A stretch of 64,000 bases of DNA from Cellulomonas chitinilytica (GCF_016862675.1 NZ_BONK01000019.1:1-64000), one strand, 5' to 3'; positions 55,647-64,000 are shown, numbered from the stretch's first letter. The notes: generated by a model from the sequence alone, not told the origin. Translations and numbers: made by a program.

Positions 55647-56048
55647 CTAGCGGCCGGCGCGGCCGTCGGGTGGCGCGCCGGGCCCGGCGCCGTTCGCGTC
55701 CCCGAGGTCCCGGGTCAGCTCGTCGACCACGAGCAGGTCGGAGCGCACCTTCCCCGTCCGGAACCCGGCCCGGCCGACCATGTGGGCGGCCACGGGTGCG
55801 GTGAGCATCTGGAACACGACGACCAGCACGAGCGCCCACACCGCCCCACCGGACCGCAGGCGCAGCGCGAGCCCGACGAGCATCAGGACCAGGCCCAGGA
55901 CCTGCGGCTTCGTGCCGGCGTGCATGCGCGAGAGCAGGTCGGGGAAGCGCAGCACGCCGACACCGGCGGCGAAGGCGAGGAACGCGCCACCGAGCAGGCA
56001 GACCATCGACACGACGTCCGCGACCGTGTCCCAGGCTCCGTGCGTCAT
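55647..56048 (-). CDS. mrpG: Mrp Na+/H+ antiporter subunit G
   Basis: 133 residues, three membrane helices (about 10-30, 43-62, 67-88) and a hydrophilic tail. The diagnostic segment FAAGVGVLRFPDLLSRMHAGTKPQVLG (GVLRFPDxxxRxHAxTK) is intact. MrpG is the last structural subunit of the seven-subunit cation/proton antiporter. Its ATG overlaps the mrpF stop by 4 bp. It ends 5 bp from the convergent hydrolase gene. Confidence 0.94.
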   Translation of the reverse strand: MTHGAWDTVADVVSMVCLLGGAFLAFAAGVGVLRFPDLLSRMHAGTKPQVLGLVLMLVGLALRLRSGGAVWALVLVVVFQMLTAPVAAHMVGRAGFRTGKVRSDLLVVDELTRDLGDANGAGPGAPPDGRAGR

Positions 56049-56479
56049 CGGACCTCCCCCGCTGCTCCGCCGCCGTGGTGCTCGTCGGTGTCGACGGGCG
56101 GGTGCTCGTGGTGATCGCCGCTCACCGCCTGCTCGGCGGCGGCGACGTCCGCGTCCTCGGCGGCCCGTCGGGCGGCCTCCTCGGCGGCGATCTCCTCGCG
56201 GGTGCGCACCCGCCCCTCGCCCTCGGGCTCCACGGACGCGAACCGCGCGATCGTCACCGACCCCACGAACCCGACGAGCGACAGCACCACGAGGATCGGC
56301 ACCACGTCGGCCCGGCGGTACACCGCGGCGTACAGCGCGATGCCGGCGAGCATCGTGGTGACGACGATGTCGAGGGCGACGGTCCGGTCCAGCATCGAGG
56401 GACCCTTCTCGGCCCGGACCACCGCGAGCGCCGCCCCGGCGACGAGGAGGGCGGAGCACACCAGCACGACGACGCTCAC
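56045..56479 (-). CDS. mrpF: Mrp Na+/H+ antiporter subunit F
   Basis: 144 residues. Three helices with RAEKGPSMLDRTVALDIVVTTML in the first loop, the standard MrpF signature (GP-x-x-x-DR-x-x-x-x-D). The C-terminus is extended by about 55 acidic/Ala/His residues (EEAARRAAEDADVAAAEQAV, then SGDHHEHPP) not present in typical MrpF of about 90 residues. The GTG start overlaps mrpE by 4 bp. Confidence 0.93.
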   Translation of the reverse strand: MSVVVLVCSALLVAGAALAVVRAEKGPSMLDRTVALDIVVTTMLAGIALYAAVYRRADVVPILVVLSLVGFVGSVTIARFASVEPEGEGRVRTREEIAAEEAARRAAEDADVAAAEQAVSGDHHEHPPVDTDEHHGGGAAGEVR

Positions 56480-57030
56480 GGTCCCACCGCCACGAGATGA
56501 GCGGCCGCGAGCTCCTCGTCGGACGCGAACGCCCGCAGCACGCGTGCCTCCTGGTCGAGCACGACCTGCCGGGCCGCCTCGATGCCGCCGGACTGCCGGA
56601 CGTCGAGCACGTGCAGGTAGAGCATCCCGGTGAGCCGGTGCGCCTCGACGACCAGGGAGCCCGGCACGAGCGAGCACAGCTCGGCGGTGAGCGTGAGGTA
56701 CAGGTCGGAGTGGCTGCGCAGCTGGACGCCGATCACGGCGCCGCGCGGCGTGTACCGGGGGCGCAGCGCGATGAGGCTGACCTCGAACGACGCCCGCACG
56801 AGGTCGACGGCGAACCGGCCGACCAGGTGCAGGAGCGGCCAGAACCGCAGGTGCCCGTGGAACCAGATGGGCGCCATCCGCAGACCGGTCGTCACGACGA
56901 ACCCGATCACGAGCCCCGCGAGCACGTTGCCGACGGACAGGTCGCCCCAGAGGAACACCCACACGACGGTCAGCCACACGACCGTGGCCCACTGGGTGCG
57001 CCACCGGGCGCGGCGCGGGTGCAGGCTCAT
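56476..57030 (-). CDS. mrpE: Mrp Na+/H+ antiporter subunit E
   Basis: 184 residues with an N-terminal two-helix region (VVWLTVVWVFLWGDLSVGNV, LAGLVIGFVV), then LVRASFEVSLIALRPRYTPRGAVIGVQL, LTLTAELCSLVPGSLVVEAHR and YLHVLDVRQ, which together define MrpE. It supports assembly and activity of the antiporter. The ATG overlaps the mrpD stop by 4 bp. Confidence 0.93.
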   Translation of the reverse strand: MSLHPRRARWRTQWATVVWLTVVWVFLWGDLSVGNVLAGLVIGFVVTTGLRMAPIWFHGHLRFWPLLHLVGRFAVDLVRASFEVSLIALRPRYTPRGAVIGVQLRSHSDLYLTLTAELCSLVPGSLVVEAHRLTGMLYLHVLDVRQSGGIEAARQVVLDQEARVLRAFASDEELAAAHLVAVGP

Positions 57031-58601
57031 CCGTCGCTCCCCGTCTCGTGAGACCCGTCGGAGGCGACGTCCGTCAGCTTCGCGGACTCGCCCGTGCCCC
57101 GCTCGCCGTCGGGCAGCACGGCGTCGATGTACGGCGTCCGCTCGGTGAGGGCGACGGCGGCCCGTCCCGTGTAGGCGTACAGCGGTCCGGCGGCGAGCGT
57201 CAGGGTGAGGCCGACGGCGACGAGCGCGGCGGCAGGGCCGACCATCCCGAACGGCAGCCGCACGGGCGGGCGCTCGACGGGCGGGGTCTGCCAGAACGCC
57301 TTGTTCCACGCCTTGACCAGCGCGTACAGGGTGAGCAGCGACGTGACGACGGACCCGACGACGAGCACGTACGCGAGCGGGGTGCCGACCGCGACGCCGG
57401 CCTGCAGCAGCCCGACCTTGCCGAGGAACCCGGACAGCGGCGGGATGCCGGCGAGGTTCATCGCGGGCACGAAGAACAGGATCGCCAGCACGGGCGTGAG
57501 CTTGGCCAGGCCGCCGAGCTTCGTCAGGGACGTCGACCCGCCCGCACGCTCCACGAGCCCGACGACGAGGAACAGGGCCGTCTGCACGGTGATGTGGTGC
57601 GCGACGTAGTAGATCGCGGCCGTCCAGCCCTCGTCGGTGGACAGGGCGATGCCGAACACCATGTACCCGATGTGGCTGACCAGCGTGAACGACAGGAGCC
57701 GTTTGATGTCGTCCTGCGCGACCGCGCCGAGGATGCCGACGACCATCGTCGCGAGCGCGAGCCACAGCAGCACGTCGTCGAGCCGGCCGTCGGGGAACAG
57801 CAGGGTCTGGGTGCGGATGATCGCGTAGACGCCGACCTTGGTGAGCAGGCCGGCGAACACCGCGGTGACGGGTGCGGGGGCCGTCGGGTAGGAGTCCGGG
57901 AGCCACGCGGACAGCGGGAACACGGCCGCCTTGATGGCGAACGCGAGGATCAGCAGCACCTGCAGCACGAGCCGCACGCCGGGGTCGATCTCAGGCAGCC
58001 GCAGGGCGAGCTGCGCGAGGTTCACCGTGCCGCACGCGGCGTAGATCATCGCGAGGGCGACCAGGAACAGCACCGACGAGAGCAGGGCCACGACCACGTA
58101 GATCGTCCCCGCGCGGATCCGCTCGCCGGTGCCCCCGAGGGTCAGCAGCACGAACGACGCGGCGAGCAGGATCTCGAACCCGACGTAGATGTTGAACAGG
58201 TCGCCGGACAGGAACGCGTCGGCGACCCCGGCGGTCAGCACCAGGTACGTCGGGTGGAAGATCGAGATCGGCGCGGACTCCTCGTCGTCCTCGTTGCCCT
58301 GGGCCAGCGAGTAGAGCAGGACGCAGAGAGTCACGGCCGACGAGATGGTGAGCATGAGGGCCGACAGGCGGTCGGCGACGAGGTCGATGCCGACGGGTGC
58401 GGCCCAGCCGCCGACGTCGACCACGAGCGGGCCGTCGTCCACGACCACGAGCAGGGCCACCGACGCGACCAGCACGATGGTCAGCGCGCCGACCGACACG
58501 ATGCGCTGCAGGTTGGGCCGCCGGTAGAGCGCGAGCGCGAGCCCGGCCGCGAACAGCGGGACGACGACGGGCATCGGGACGACCCAGGAGAGGTCGCTCA
58601 T
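57027..58601 (-). CDS. mrpD: Mrp Na+/H+ antiporter subunit D (proton-translocating)
   Basis: 524 residues, about fourteen helices, homologous to the NuoL/M/N proton channels. Key residues are visible: Glu in YVGFEILLAASFVLL, Lys in LAFAIKAAVFPLSAWLPDSYP, the TM8-like AVFAGLLTKVGVYAIIRT, and His in ISHIGYM-type loop LVSHIGYMVFGIAL. It conducts protons with MrpA. The ATG overlaps the mrpC stop by 4 bp. A polar C-terminal tail of about 35 residues is unusual but common in actinobacteria. Confidence 0.95.
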   Translation of the reverse strand: MSDLSWVVPMPVVVPLFAAGLALALYRRPNLQRIVSVGALTIVLVASVALLVVVDDGPLVVDVGGWAAPVGIDLVADRLSALMLTISSAVTLCVLLYSLAQGNEDDEESAPISIFHPTYLVLTAGVADAFLSGDLFNIYVGFEILLAASFVLLTLGGTGERIRAGTIYVVVALLSSVLFLVALAMIYAACGTVNLAQLALRLPEIDPGVRLVLQVLLILAFAIKAAVFPLSAWLPDSYPTAPAPVTAVFAGLLTKVGVYAIIRTQTLLFPDGRLDDVLLWLALATMVVGILGAVAQDDIKRLLSFTLVSHIGYMVFGIALSTDEGWTAAIYYVAHHITVQTALFLVVGLVERAGGSTSLTKLGGLAKLTPVLAILFFVPAMNLAGIPPLSGFLGKVGLLQAGVAVGTPLAYVLVVGSVVTSLLTLYALVKAWNKAFWQTPPVERPPVRLPFGMVGPAAALVAVGLTLTLAAGPLYAYTGRAAVALTERTPYIDAVLPDGERGTGESAKLTDVASDGSHETGSDG

Positions 58602-59086
58602 CGGGCCACCTCCTCGACCGGGTGGCCCTCGTCCGTCTCGTCGTGCGCCTCGGCGGCCTCCTCGTCGAGCGTCGGCACCGGGCCCTCCTCGTCGCTGTCC
58701 CGCACGGCGAGCTCGTCGATCGCGGCGAGGCGGGCGATGCGGCGGTCCTCGACGTCGTCCTGCACCTCGTCGTGCCGGTGCAGCTGCCACGACCGGTAGG
58801 CCATGGCCAGCAGGAACGCGGTCATGCCGAGCGTGATGACGATCGCGGTGAGGACCATCGCCTGCGGCAGCGGGTCGCTCATCTCGCCGTCGGGCGTGAC
58901 CCCGACGATCGGCGGTCCGCCCGCGGCGCCACCCGCGACGAGGAACAGCAGGTTCGCGCCGTTGCCGATGAGGATCACGCCGATGAGGACGCGCGACAGG
59001 GAGCGCTCGAGGAGCAGATAGACGCCGACCGTGAAGAGCACGGCGATCGTCACGACGAGGACGAGGTTGGGGCTCATGTCGATCAC
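58598..59086 (-). CDS. mrpC: Mrp Na+/H+ antiporter subunit C (NuoK-like)
   Basis: 162 residues. Three helices: LVLVVTIAVLFTVGVYLLLER, VLIGVILIGNGANLLFLVAGG and AMVLTAIVITLGMTAFLLAMAYR; the G-x-Y-L-x-L-x-R and L-I-G-x-x-x-x-x-x-x-N motifs are those of MrpC/NuoK. A C-terminal acidic extension of about 50 residues follows. The GTG start overlaps mrpA by 4 bp; an ATG three codons later is an alternative. Confidence 0.94.
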   Translation of the reverse strand: MIDMSPNLVLVVTIAVLFTVGVYLLLERSLSRVLIGVILIGNGANLLFLVAGGAAGGPPIVGVTPDGEMSDPLPQAMVLTAIVITLGMTAFLLAMAYRSWQLHRHDEVQDDVEDRRIARLAAIDELAVRDSDEEGPVPTLDEEAAEAHDETDEGHPVEEVAR

Positions 59087-62000
59087 GGCCGCACCCCCGG
59101 TGCGTCCGCGGGCTCGGCGTCGCCGCCGACCGCTTCGCCGACCTCGGCGTCCTCACCCGTCTCCGCCCGCCGGTCGATCTCCGCGCCGAGGCTGCGCAGC
59201 ACGTCGAGCACCAGCCCGACGACGACCAGGTAGACGCCGATGTCGAAGAACAGGCTGGTGACCAGGTGGACGTCCCCGATCACCGGTACGTGCAGGTCGA
59301 GCTGCCACGACTGGAGCACCGACCCGCCCACGAGCTGGGCGACGAGCCCGACGCCGGCCGAGAGGAACAGCCCGCCGCCGAGCAGCAGACCGGGCTGCAC
59401 GGGCGCCGCCTCGCCGAGCTCGTACCGGCCGCCCGCGAGGTACCGGACGATCAGCGCGATGCCCGTCACGAGACCCGCGGCGAAGCCGCCGCCGGGGGCG
59501 CTGTGCCCGCTGAACAGCAGGTACACCGAGTAGACGATCATCGTGTGGAACAGCAGCCGGACCACGACCTCGAAGATCACGGACCGCCGCTGCGGGGCCA
59601 GGGTGCGGCCCGCGCGCAGCCACTCCCGGGCCCGCGCGGCGGACCGGGGGGCCACCTCGCTCGTCGGGCCCTGGCCGCGGGACTCGTCGGCGCCGCTGCG
59701 GGGCCCGTCAGGGCGGCGCAGCTGCGCCATCGTGTCGGGGACCTCGCCCCACACGGCACGGTCGGCGGGCGCGTCGCGCTCGCGGAAGATCGCCCCGGCA
59801 CGGCGGGAGAGGAACACGAGCGACGCGACGCCGGTGGCGGCCACCAGGAGCACGGAGATCTCGCCCATCGTGTCCCACGCCCGGATGTCCACGAGGGTCA
59901 CGTTGACGATGTTCTTGCCGCCCCCGAACGTCACGGCCTCGTCGGCGAAGTGCTCGGAGACGGGCGCGTGCAGGCGGGCGCCCGGCGCGACGAGGGCGAT
60001 CCCGGCGACCGTCAGGCCGACCGCGAGCCCGATGCCGAGCCGCACCCACCGACTCCCGGCGAGCGGCCGGTCGGAGAAGTACGGGGGCAGCCGCCGCAGC
60101 ACCAGCACGAACACGACGAGCGTGACCGTCTCGACGAGCACCTGCGTGAGGGCCAGGTCGGGGGCGCCGTGCAGGAGGTACAGGCCCGCGACGGCGTACC
60201 CGCCGATGCCGAGCAGGATCACGGCTTTGAGCCGCCGGCGGGCTCGGGCCACGAGGATCGCGGACACGACCGTCATGCCGCCGAACACGACCTGGGCGGG
60301 CTGGTCCCACGCCGTGACGTCGCCCGGGAGCGTCGTCGACACGAGGGTCGTGCCGCCCACGCCGACGACGAACACCAGCAGGATGATGCCGAGGTACAGG
60401 GGCAGCGAACCGCGCTGGGTGACGGCGGTGACGTCGGCGGCGACGTCGTCGAGGCGGCGCATGAACCGCCGGTACACGCGGTCCGCCTCGGGCCCGCGGT
60501 ACACCCCGGCCTGCCACCGCTCGACCCGGTCGCGGACCGCGAACAGCAGCGCACCGGCGGCGAGGATGCCGAGCGTGAGGACGAAGGTCGGCGTGAACCC
60601 GGCCCACAGCGTGAGGTGCCCCGGCGCACCTTCCGGGTAGGTGTCCGCGTACGGGTCGAGCAGGTGCTCGCCGAGCTGCGGCAGCAGCGCGACGGCCAGC
60701 CCGAGCACCGCGAGGATCAGCGCCGGCCACACGAGCAGCAGCGACGGCGTGGTGATCTTCGCGGGCGCCGCGGTCGACGTGCCCGCGTCGGCGATGCTCA
60801 GGCCGTGGCCCTCGTCGGACTCCGTCACGGCGGCGGGCACCACGGCGGGCTTCGTCGAGAAGGCCCCCCACCACAGCCGGCACCCGTACGCGACGGTCAG
60901 CACGGAGCCGACGGCGACGGCGCCGAGCACCCACGGCAGGTCGTGCAGCGACTCGAGCCCGGCCTCCTTCGCGACGTACCCGGCGAACGGCGGCAGGCCG
61001 ATCATCGACGCCGTCGCGAGAGCCCCGGCGGTCGCCGTGAGCGGCAGCCGCCGGCCCACCCCGGACAGCCGCCGCAGGTCACGGGTGCCGGTCGCGGCGT
61101 CGATCCCGCCGACCACCAGGAACAGCGACGCCTTGAACATCGCGTGCGCGCCGAGCATCGCCAGCCCCGCGAGCGCCGCCGCCTTCGTCCCGAGCCCGAC
61201 GAGCAGCACGATCAGCCCGAGCTGGCTGACCGTGCCGAACGCGAGCACGAGCTTGAGGTCGTGCTGCCGCAGCGCCCGGTAGCCGCCGAGCAGGAGCGTG
61301 CCGCAGCCGAGCGTCAGGACGATCCCGTGCCACGCCTCGTTCGTCGAGTAGGCCGGCGCGAACCGCGCGACGAGGTAGACACCGGCCTTCACCATCGCCG
61401 CGGCGTGCAGGTAGGCGCTCACGGGCGTCGGCGCGGCCATCGCGGCGGGCAGCCAGAAGTGGAACGGGATGAGCGCCGACTTGGTGATCACGCCGATGAG
61501 CAGGCAGACGACCGCGACCGTGGCGACCGTGCCGCCCGGCGGGTCCGCGATCACCGCCGACAGCCGGTACGTGCGCGCCGCCTGCCCGAGCAGCACGACG
61601 CCGACGAGCATGGCGAGGCCGCCCGCGGTCGTGATGACGATGGCCTGCATGGCCGCCCGGCGGCTCGCCTTGCGGTCCGCGTAGTGGCCGATGAGCAGGT
61701 ACGACGTGACCGTCGTGAGCTCCCAGAAGACGAACAGCAGCAGCATGTCGTCGGCCGTGACCAGGCCGAGCATCGCCCCCGCGAACGCGACGAACACCCC
61801 GCCGAACCGGCCGAGCCCGTGGGCCGCCGCGGAGAAGTACCCGGCGCAGTACACGAGCACCAGGGCGCCGACGCCCCCGACGACGATCGTCATCAGCCAC
61901 GCCAGCGTGTCGAGCCGGAAGCTCAGCTCCAGACCCAGCGCGGGGATCCACTCGACCTGCTCGACGGGCCCCCGGCCGTCCGCCACCGCCGACGTCCACG

Positions 62001-62127
62001 ACAGCGCCCACACGAACGCGCTCGCCGGCGCGAGGGCCAGCAGCCAGAACGCGCGGCGACCGAACCAGGAGAACAGGGCGGGCGCGACGACGGCGGCTGC
62101 GAAGTGCACGAGCAGCAGCAACAGCAC
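59083..62127 (-). CDS. mrpA: Mrp Na+/H+ antiporter subunit A fused to subunit B
   Basis: 1014 residues. Residues 1-800 are MrpA: NuoL-like channel with FVFWELTTVTSYLLIGHYAD, ITKSALIPFHFWLPAAMAAP and LHAAAMVKAGVYLVAR, followed by the MrpA-specific C-terminal helices (HGAPDLALTQVLVETVTLVV). After a hydrophilic linker (about 785-840), an MrpB domain begins at RSVIFEVVVRLLFHTMIVYSVYLLF and continues with GHSAPGGGFAAGLVTG. This AB fusion is the usual group of actinobacterial Mrp. It starts the six-gene operon that exchanges Na+ or other cations for protons. A GTG with GGAG 8 bases upstream is the start. Confidence 0.95.
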   Translation of the reverse strand: MLLLLLVHFAAAVVAPALFSWFGRRAFWLLALAPASAFVWALSWTSAVADGRGPVEQVEWIPALGLELSFRLDTLAWLMTIVVGGVGALVLVYCAGYFSAAAHGLGRFGGVFVAFAGAMLGLVTADDMLLLFVFWELTTVTSYLLIGHYADRKASRRAAMQAIVITTAGGLAMLVGVVLLGQAARTYRLSAVIADPPGGTVATVAVVCLLIGVITKSALIPFHFWLPAAMAAPTPVSAYLHAAAMVKAGVYLVARFAPAYSTNEAWHGIVLTLGCGTLLLGGYRALRQHDLKLVLAFGTVSQLGLIVLLVGLGTKAAALAGLAMLGAHAMFKASLFLVVGGIDAATGTRDLRRLSGVGRRLPLTATAGALATASMIGLPPFAGYVAKEAGLESLHDLPWVLGAVAVGSVLTVAYGCRLWWGAFSTKPAVVPAAVTESDEGHGLSIADAGTSTAAPAKITTPSLLLVWPALILAVLGLAVALLPQLGEHLLDPYADTYPEGAPGHLTLWAGFTPTFVLTLGILAAGALLFAVRDRVERWQAGVYRGPEADRVYRRFMRRLDDVAADVTAVTQRGSLPLYLGIILLVFVVGVGGTTLVSTTLPGDVTAWDQPAQVVFGGMTVVSAILVARARRRLKAVILLGIGGYAVAGLYLLHGAPDLALTQVLVETVTLVVFVLVLRRLPPYFSDRPLAGSRWVRLGIGLAVGLTVAGIALVAPGARLHAPVSEHFADEAVTFGGGKNIVNVTLVDIRAWDTMGEISVLLVAATGVASLVFLSRRAGAIFRERDAPADRAVWGEVPDTMAQLRRPDGPRSGADESRGQGPTSEVAPRSAARAREWLRAGRTLAPQRRSVIFEVVVRLLFHTMIVYSVYLLFSGHSAPGGGFAAGLVTGIALIVRYLAGGRYELGEAAPVQPGLLLGGGLFLSAGVGLVAQLVGGSVLQSWQLDLHVPVIGDVHLVTSLFFDIGVYLVVVGLVLDVLRSLGAEIDRRAETGEDAEVGEAVGGDAEPADAPGVRP

Positions 62128-62157
62128 GCGTCCGGCTCCGTCCGGTCGAGGGCGGGT

Positions 62158-62173
62158 GGTCGGTCGGTCGGTC
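62158..62173. repeat. GGTC tetranucleotide repeat in the Mrp leader
   Basis: Four perfect tandem GGTC units in the untranslated region upstream of mrpA, about 31 bp from its start. A near-palindrome CACT-ATCA-AGTG (62192-62203) lies further upstream. Confidence 0.8.
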
Positions 62174-62219
62174 GAAAGGATTTGGTCAAGACACTATCAA
62201 GTGCTCCCGCACCGACTGC

Positions 62220-62615
62220 TCACACCACGACCACATCGCACTGCACGCCGGGGGCTCGCGCCAGTCGCCGGTCCCGGGTCAGCAGCGGGCAGCCGAGCCG
62301 CTCCGCGACCGCCACGTAGGCGGCGTCGTACCCGCTCAGCGCACCCGTCAGCCGCCAGACGTCGCCCCGGACCGCGGCGAACGGCCACAGGTCGACGGGG
62401 AGCGTGGCGAAGGCGTCGAAGGCGAGCGTCGCCTCGGTGCCCGACAACGCCCGCGCTGCCCGGTGCCGACGCAGCACGTTCGTCACCTCGTGCGGCAGCA
62501 GGTCCGGCGCCGCCAGGCGGGCGGCCCCGACGTGCCGCGCGACAGCCTCGCCGTCGCCGTCGGGATCGAGCAGGAGGGTGAGGATCGCCGAGGCGTCGAC
62601 GACGAGGTGGCTCAC
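62220..62615 (-). CDS. VapC-type PIN-domain RNase toxin
   Basis: 131 residues. LVVDASAILTLLLD gives the first Asp, LLPHEVTNVLRRH the Glu, LSGYDAAYVAVAERLGCPLLTRDRRLA the third and fourth acidic residues: a complete Mg2+ site of the VapC family, which cleaves tRNA or rRNA. The GTG start overlaps the antitoxin stop by 4 bp, so toxin follows antitoxin as in classical VapBC. It lies just upstream of the Mrp operon in the same orientation. Confidence 0.92.
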   Translation of the reverse strand: MSHLVVDASAILTLLLDPDGDGEAVARHVGAARLAAPDLLPHEVTNVLRRHRAARALSGTEATLAFDAFATLPVDLWPFAAVRGDVWRLTGALSGYDAAYVAVAERLGCPLLTRDRRLARAPGVQCDVVVV

Positions 62616-62845
62616 CTGCGATCGGCGTCGAGGTCGTCGAGCACGCGGGACAGGTCGAACGGCGGGTAGGCGCGCGCCCGGGAGCGGATCGCCGCCACGG
62701 CGTCCGCCGCCGTCGGGTAGGCGCTGAGGTCGATGAGCTGAGCGCGCAGGTACTCCTGCAGCGACCGGCCCGAGCGCGCAGCCCGGGCGGCCAGCTCGTC
62801 GCGCACGTCGTCGGGGACGTCCCGGACGGTGATGGTGACGCTCAT
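62612..62845 (-). CDS. VapB-type antitoxin (FitA-like RHH)
   Basis: 77 residues. The N-terminal SVTITVRDVPDDVRDELAAR followed by AARSGRSLQEYLRAQL is a ribbon-helix-helix DNA-binding domain of the FitA/Arc type; the C-terminal part (PPFDLSRVLDDLDADRR) would wrap the toxin active site. It precedes the VapC gene with a 4-bp overlap and presumably represses the operon. Confidence 0.92.
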   Translation of the reverse strand: MSVTITVRDVPDDVRDELAARAARSGRSLQEYLRAQLIDLSAYPTAADAVAAIRSRARAYPPFDLSRVLDDLDADRR

Positions 62846-62943
62846 GCCGCGATTCTAGCGTCGCTGCATGCAGAACGCCTGCACGCCCCGGACTCGGCGG
62901 GACGGCTCCCGGCGGGGTCGGCGCGGGCCACTACCGTGGCGCC

Positions 62944-64000
62944 GTGGATCCGCTGCAGTGGGTGTGTCTCGGGCTGGTCGTCGTGGCGACCGTCGTCGGT
63001 GTCGGTCTGTTCGCGCGCGGGGCCGTGTCGATCGGCCGCACCGCGGCGATCGGGAAGCCCGCGCCCGGGCGGCTCGGGCCCGTCGGGACCCGGCTCGGCA
63101 CGCTCGCGCGGGAGGTCCTCGGGCACACCCGGTTCCAGCACCGGCCCGTCGTCCGGGCGGCGCACTGGGTCGTCATGGTGTCGTTCCCGCTGCTGTTCGT
63201 CACGCTCGTCACCGGGTACGGGCAGGTGGTGGACCCGGAGTGGTCCCTGCCGGTCATCGGCCACCTCCCGCCGCTCGAGTGGGCGATCGAGCTGTTCGCG
63301 TGGCTCGCCCTCGTCGGGATCGTCGCGCTGTTCGTGCTGCGGCTGCGGCTCGGGTCGACGCGGCGCGCGTCGCGGTTCTTCGGGTCGAACCAGGGACAGG
63401 CGTTCTTCGTCGAGTTCACGGTGTTCGCCGTCGTGCTCGCGGTGATCCTGCTGCGCGGGCTGGAGTACGCGCTGGCCTCCCAGGACCCGGCGACCGCAGG
63501 GATCGCGAACGCGTGGCACTTCCCGCTCACCGCCTGGTTCGGGGCGTCGTGGGTGCCGGTCGCGCACGACACCCTCGCCACCGCCGTCGTCGTCATCGCG
63601 ACCGTGAAGATCCTCGTGTCGATGTCGTGGTTCGTCGTCGTCGGGCTGCAGCCCACGATGGGCGTCGCGTGGCACCGGTTCGTCGCGATCGTCAACGTGT
63701 ACGCCCGCCGCGAGGCCGCGGGCGGTCCGGCGCTCGGCCCCCTGGCGCCCCTCACCGACCGCAGCGGCGCGCCGATCGACCTCGCCGCGCTGGAGGACCT
63801 CCCCGACGACGCCCGCCTCGGCGCCGGCGCGATCGAGGACCTGTCCTGGAAGCAGCTCCTCGACACCGCGACCTGCACCGAGTGCGGCCGCTGCCAGGAC
63901 CAGTGCCCGGCGTGGGCCACGGGCAAGCCGCTGTCGCCGAAGCTGGTCACGCTCGCGCTGCGGGACCACGCGGCGGCGACGGCGCCGTACCTCCGCGCGG
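62944..64000 (+). CDS. Membrane-anchored Fe-S oxidoreductase (heterodisulfide-reductase-like), 3' end outside window
   Basis: At least 352 residues, open at the window end. The N-terminal half has about five membrane helices with a nitrate-reductase-gamma/HdrE-like plan (WVCLGLVVVATVVGVGLFAR; HWVVMVSFPLLFVTLVTGYG). The first 4Fe-4S ligand set follows: LLDTATCTECGRCQDQCPAW. Such proteins (for example the mycobacterial iron-sulfur-binding reductase near isoniazid-inducible genes) couple quinone or heme electrons to Fe-S chemistry; the donor is unknown. The GTG start has TACCGT 6 nt upstream and no RBS, so it is probably leaderless. Confidence 0.88.
   Translation, partial: MDPLQWVCLGLVVVATVVGVGLFARGAVSIGRTAAIGKPAPGRLGPVGTRLGTLAREVLGHTRFQHRPVVRAAHWVVMVSFPLLFVTLVTGYGQVVDPEWSLPVIGHLPPLEWAIELFAWLALVGIVALFVLRLRLGSTRRASRFFGSNQGQAFFVEFTVFAVVLAVILLRGLEYALASQDPATAGIANAWHFPLTAWFGASWVPVAHDTLATAVVVIATVKILVSMSWFVVVGLQPTMGVAWHRFVAIVNVYARREAAGGPALGPLAPLTDRSGAPIDLAALEDLPDDARLGAGAIEDLSWKQLLDTATCTECGRCQDQCPAWATGKPLSPKLVTLALRDHAAATAPYLRA

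Noticed and set aside
59266..62319. 1017-codon + strand open frame opposite mrpA
   Set aside because: Same compositional artefact; the minus-strand MrpAB protein is complete and fits its operon.
1..64000. tRNA, rRNA, transposase, integrase or attachment-site repeats
   Set aside because: Looked for while reading and none recognised. A covariance-model search would be needed to exclude small RNAs other than the TPP riboswitch.

Overview
The window is chromosomal DNA of a very GC-rich actinobacterium (by eye around 74% GC, strong G/C at third codon positions, many GTG starts). A CBM2 cellulose-binding module, a PL11 rhamnogalacturonan lyase carrying another CBM2, a cytoplasmic GH3 glycosidase with its own MFS importer and LacI regulator, and DtxR/PadR/MarR/LacI-style control all suggest a plant-polysaccharide degrader of the Cellulomonas type. 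The genus is inferred from gene content. No rRNA, tRNA, CRISPR array or insertion sequence was seen.

Layout. 0-5.3 kb: end of a CBM2 protein, a membrane protein/HTH pair with its own promoter and operator, a DUF4386 protein, a secreted NlpC/P60-like enzyme with a seven-bladed lectin-like propeller (visibly lower GC), DUF389 and VOC proteins. 5.3-13 kb: single housekeeping-like genes (HIT-like, aldo/keto reductase, PIN, LtrA, CaiB-type CoA transferase, MFS, NYN-LOTUS). 13-18.4 kb: LacI-GNAT divergent from an MFS-GH3 sugar operon, with four copies of a 13-bp motif between them. 18.5-22.3 kb: an apparent RiPP-type operon: a 25-residue precursor-like peptide missing from long-ORF views, a perfect attenuator-like hairpin, an E1/ThiF enzyme with an N-terminal peptide-binding-like domain, a PqqD-like/M50 membrane protease and a DUF3592-like protein. 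22.4-35.5 kb: a P-type ATPase, a MalT-like LuxR regulator, DUF6325 and SHOCT proteins, a Dcu-like carrier, an M20 peptidase, a DHA2 transporter and an alpha/beta hydrolase. Five near-identical ACCC-N5-GGGTG boxes are scattered through this part and look like a regulon. 35.7-40.7 kb: TIGR03086 protein, PL11 lyase, His-rich PadR, SDR.

40.8-43.7 kb: four YCII/DGPF proteins and an ECF42-type sigma factor, preceded by two promoter-like sites with identical -35/spacer/-10 architecture. 43.7-47.8 kb: MntH, a YgjV-GNAT fusion, a tandem GNAT and an SRPBCC protein. 47.9-52.0 kb: thiBPQ under a TPP riboswitch whose expression platform can be read directly (anti-SD/SD hairpin). 52.2-55.6 kb: DUF4235, FAD oxidoreductase, and an SRPBCC-MarR operon behind a perfect 17-bp inverted repeat. 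55.6-62.1 kb: a complete Mrp Na+/H+ antiporter operon (AB fusion, C, D, E, F, G), every junction overlapping by 4 bp. 62.2-64.0 kb: a VapBC pair and the start of a membrane Fe-S oxidoreductase cut by the window edge.

The best candidates for something not yet described are the minimal E1/M50 peptide-modification operon (about 19.2-22.3 kb) and the ACCC-N5-GGGTG regulon (25.3-35.1 kb).
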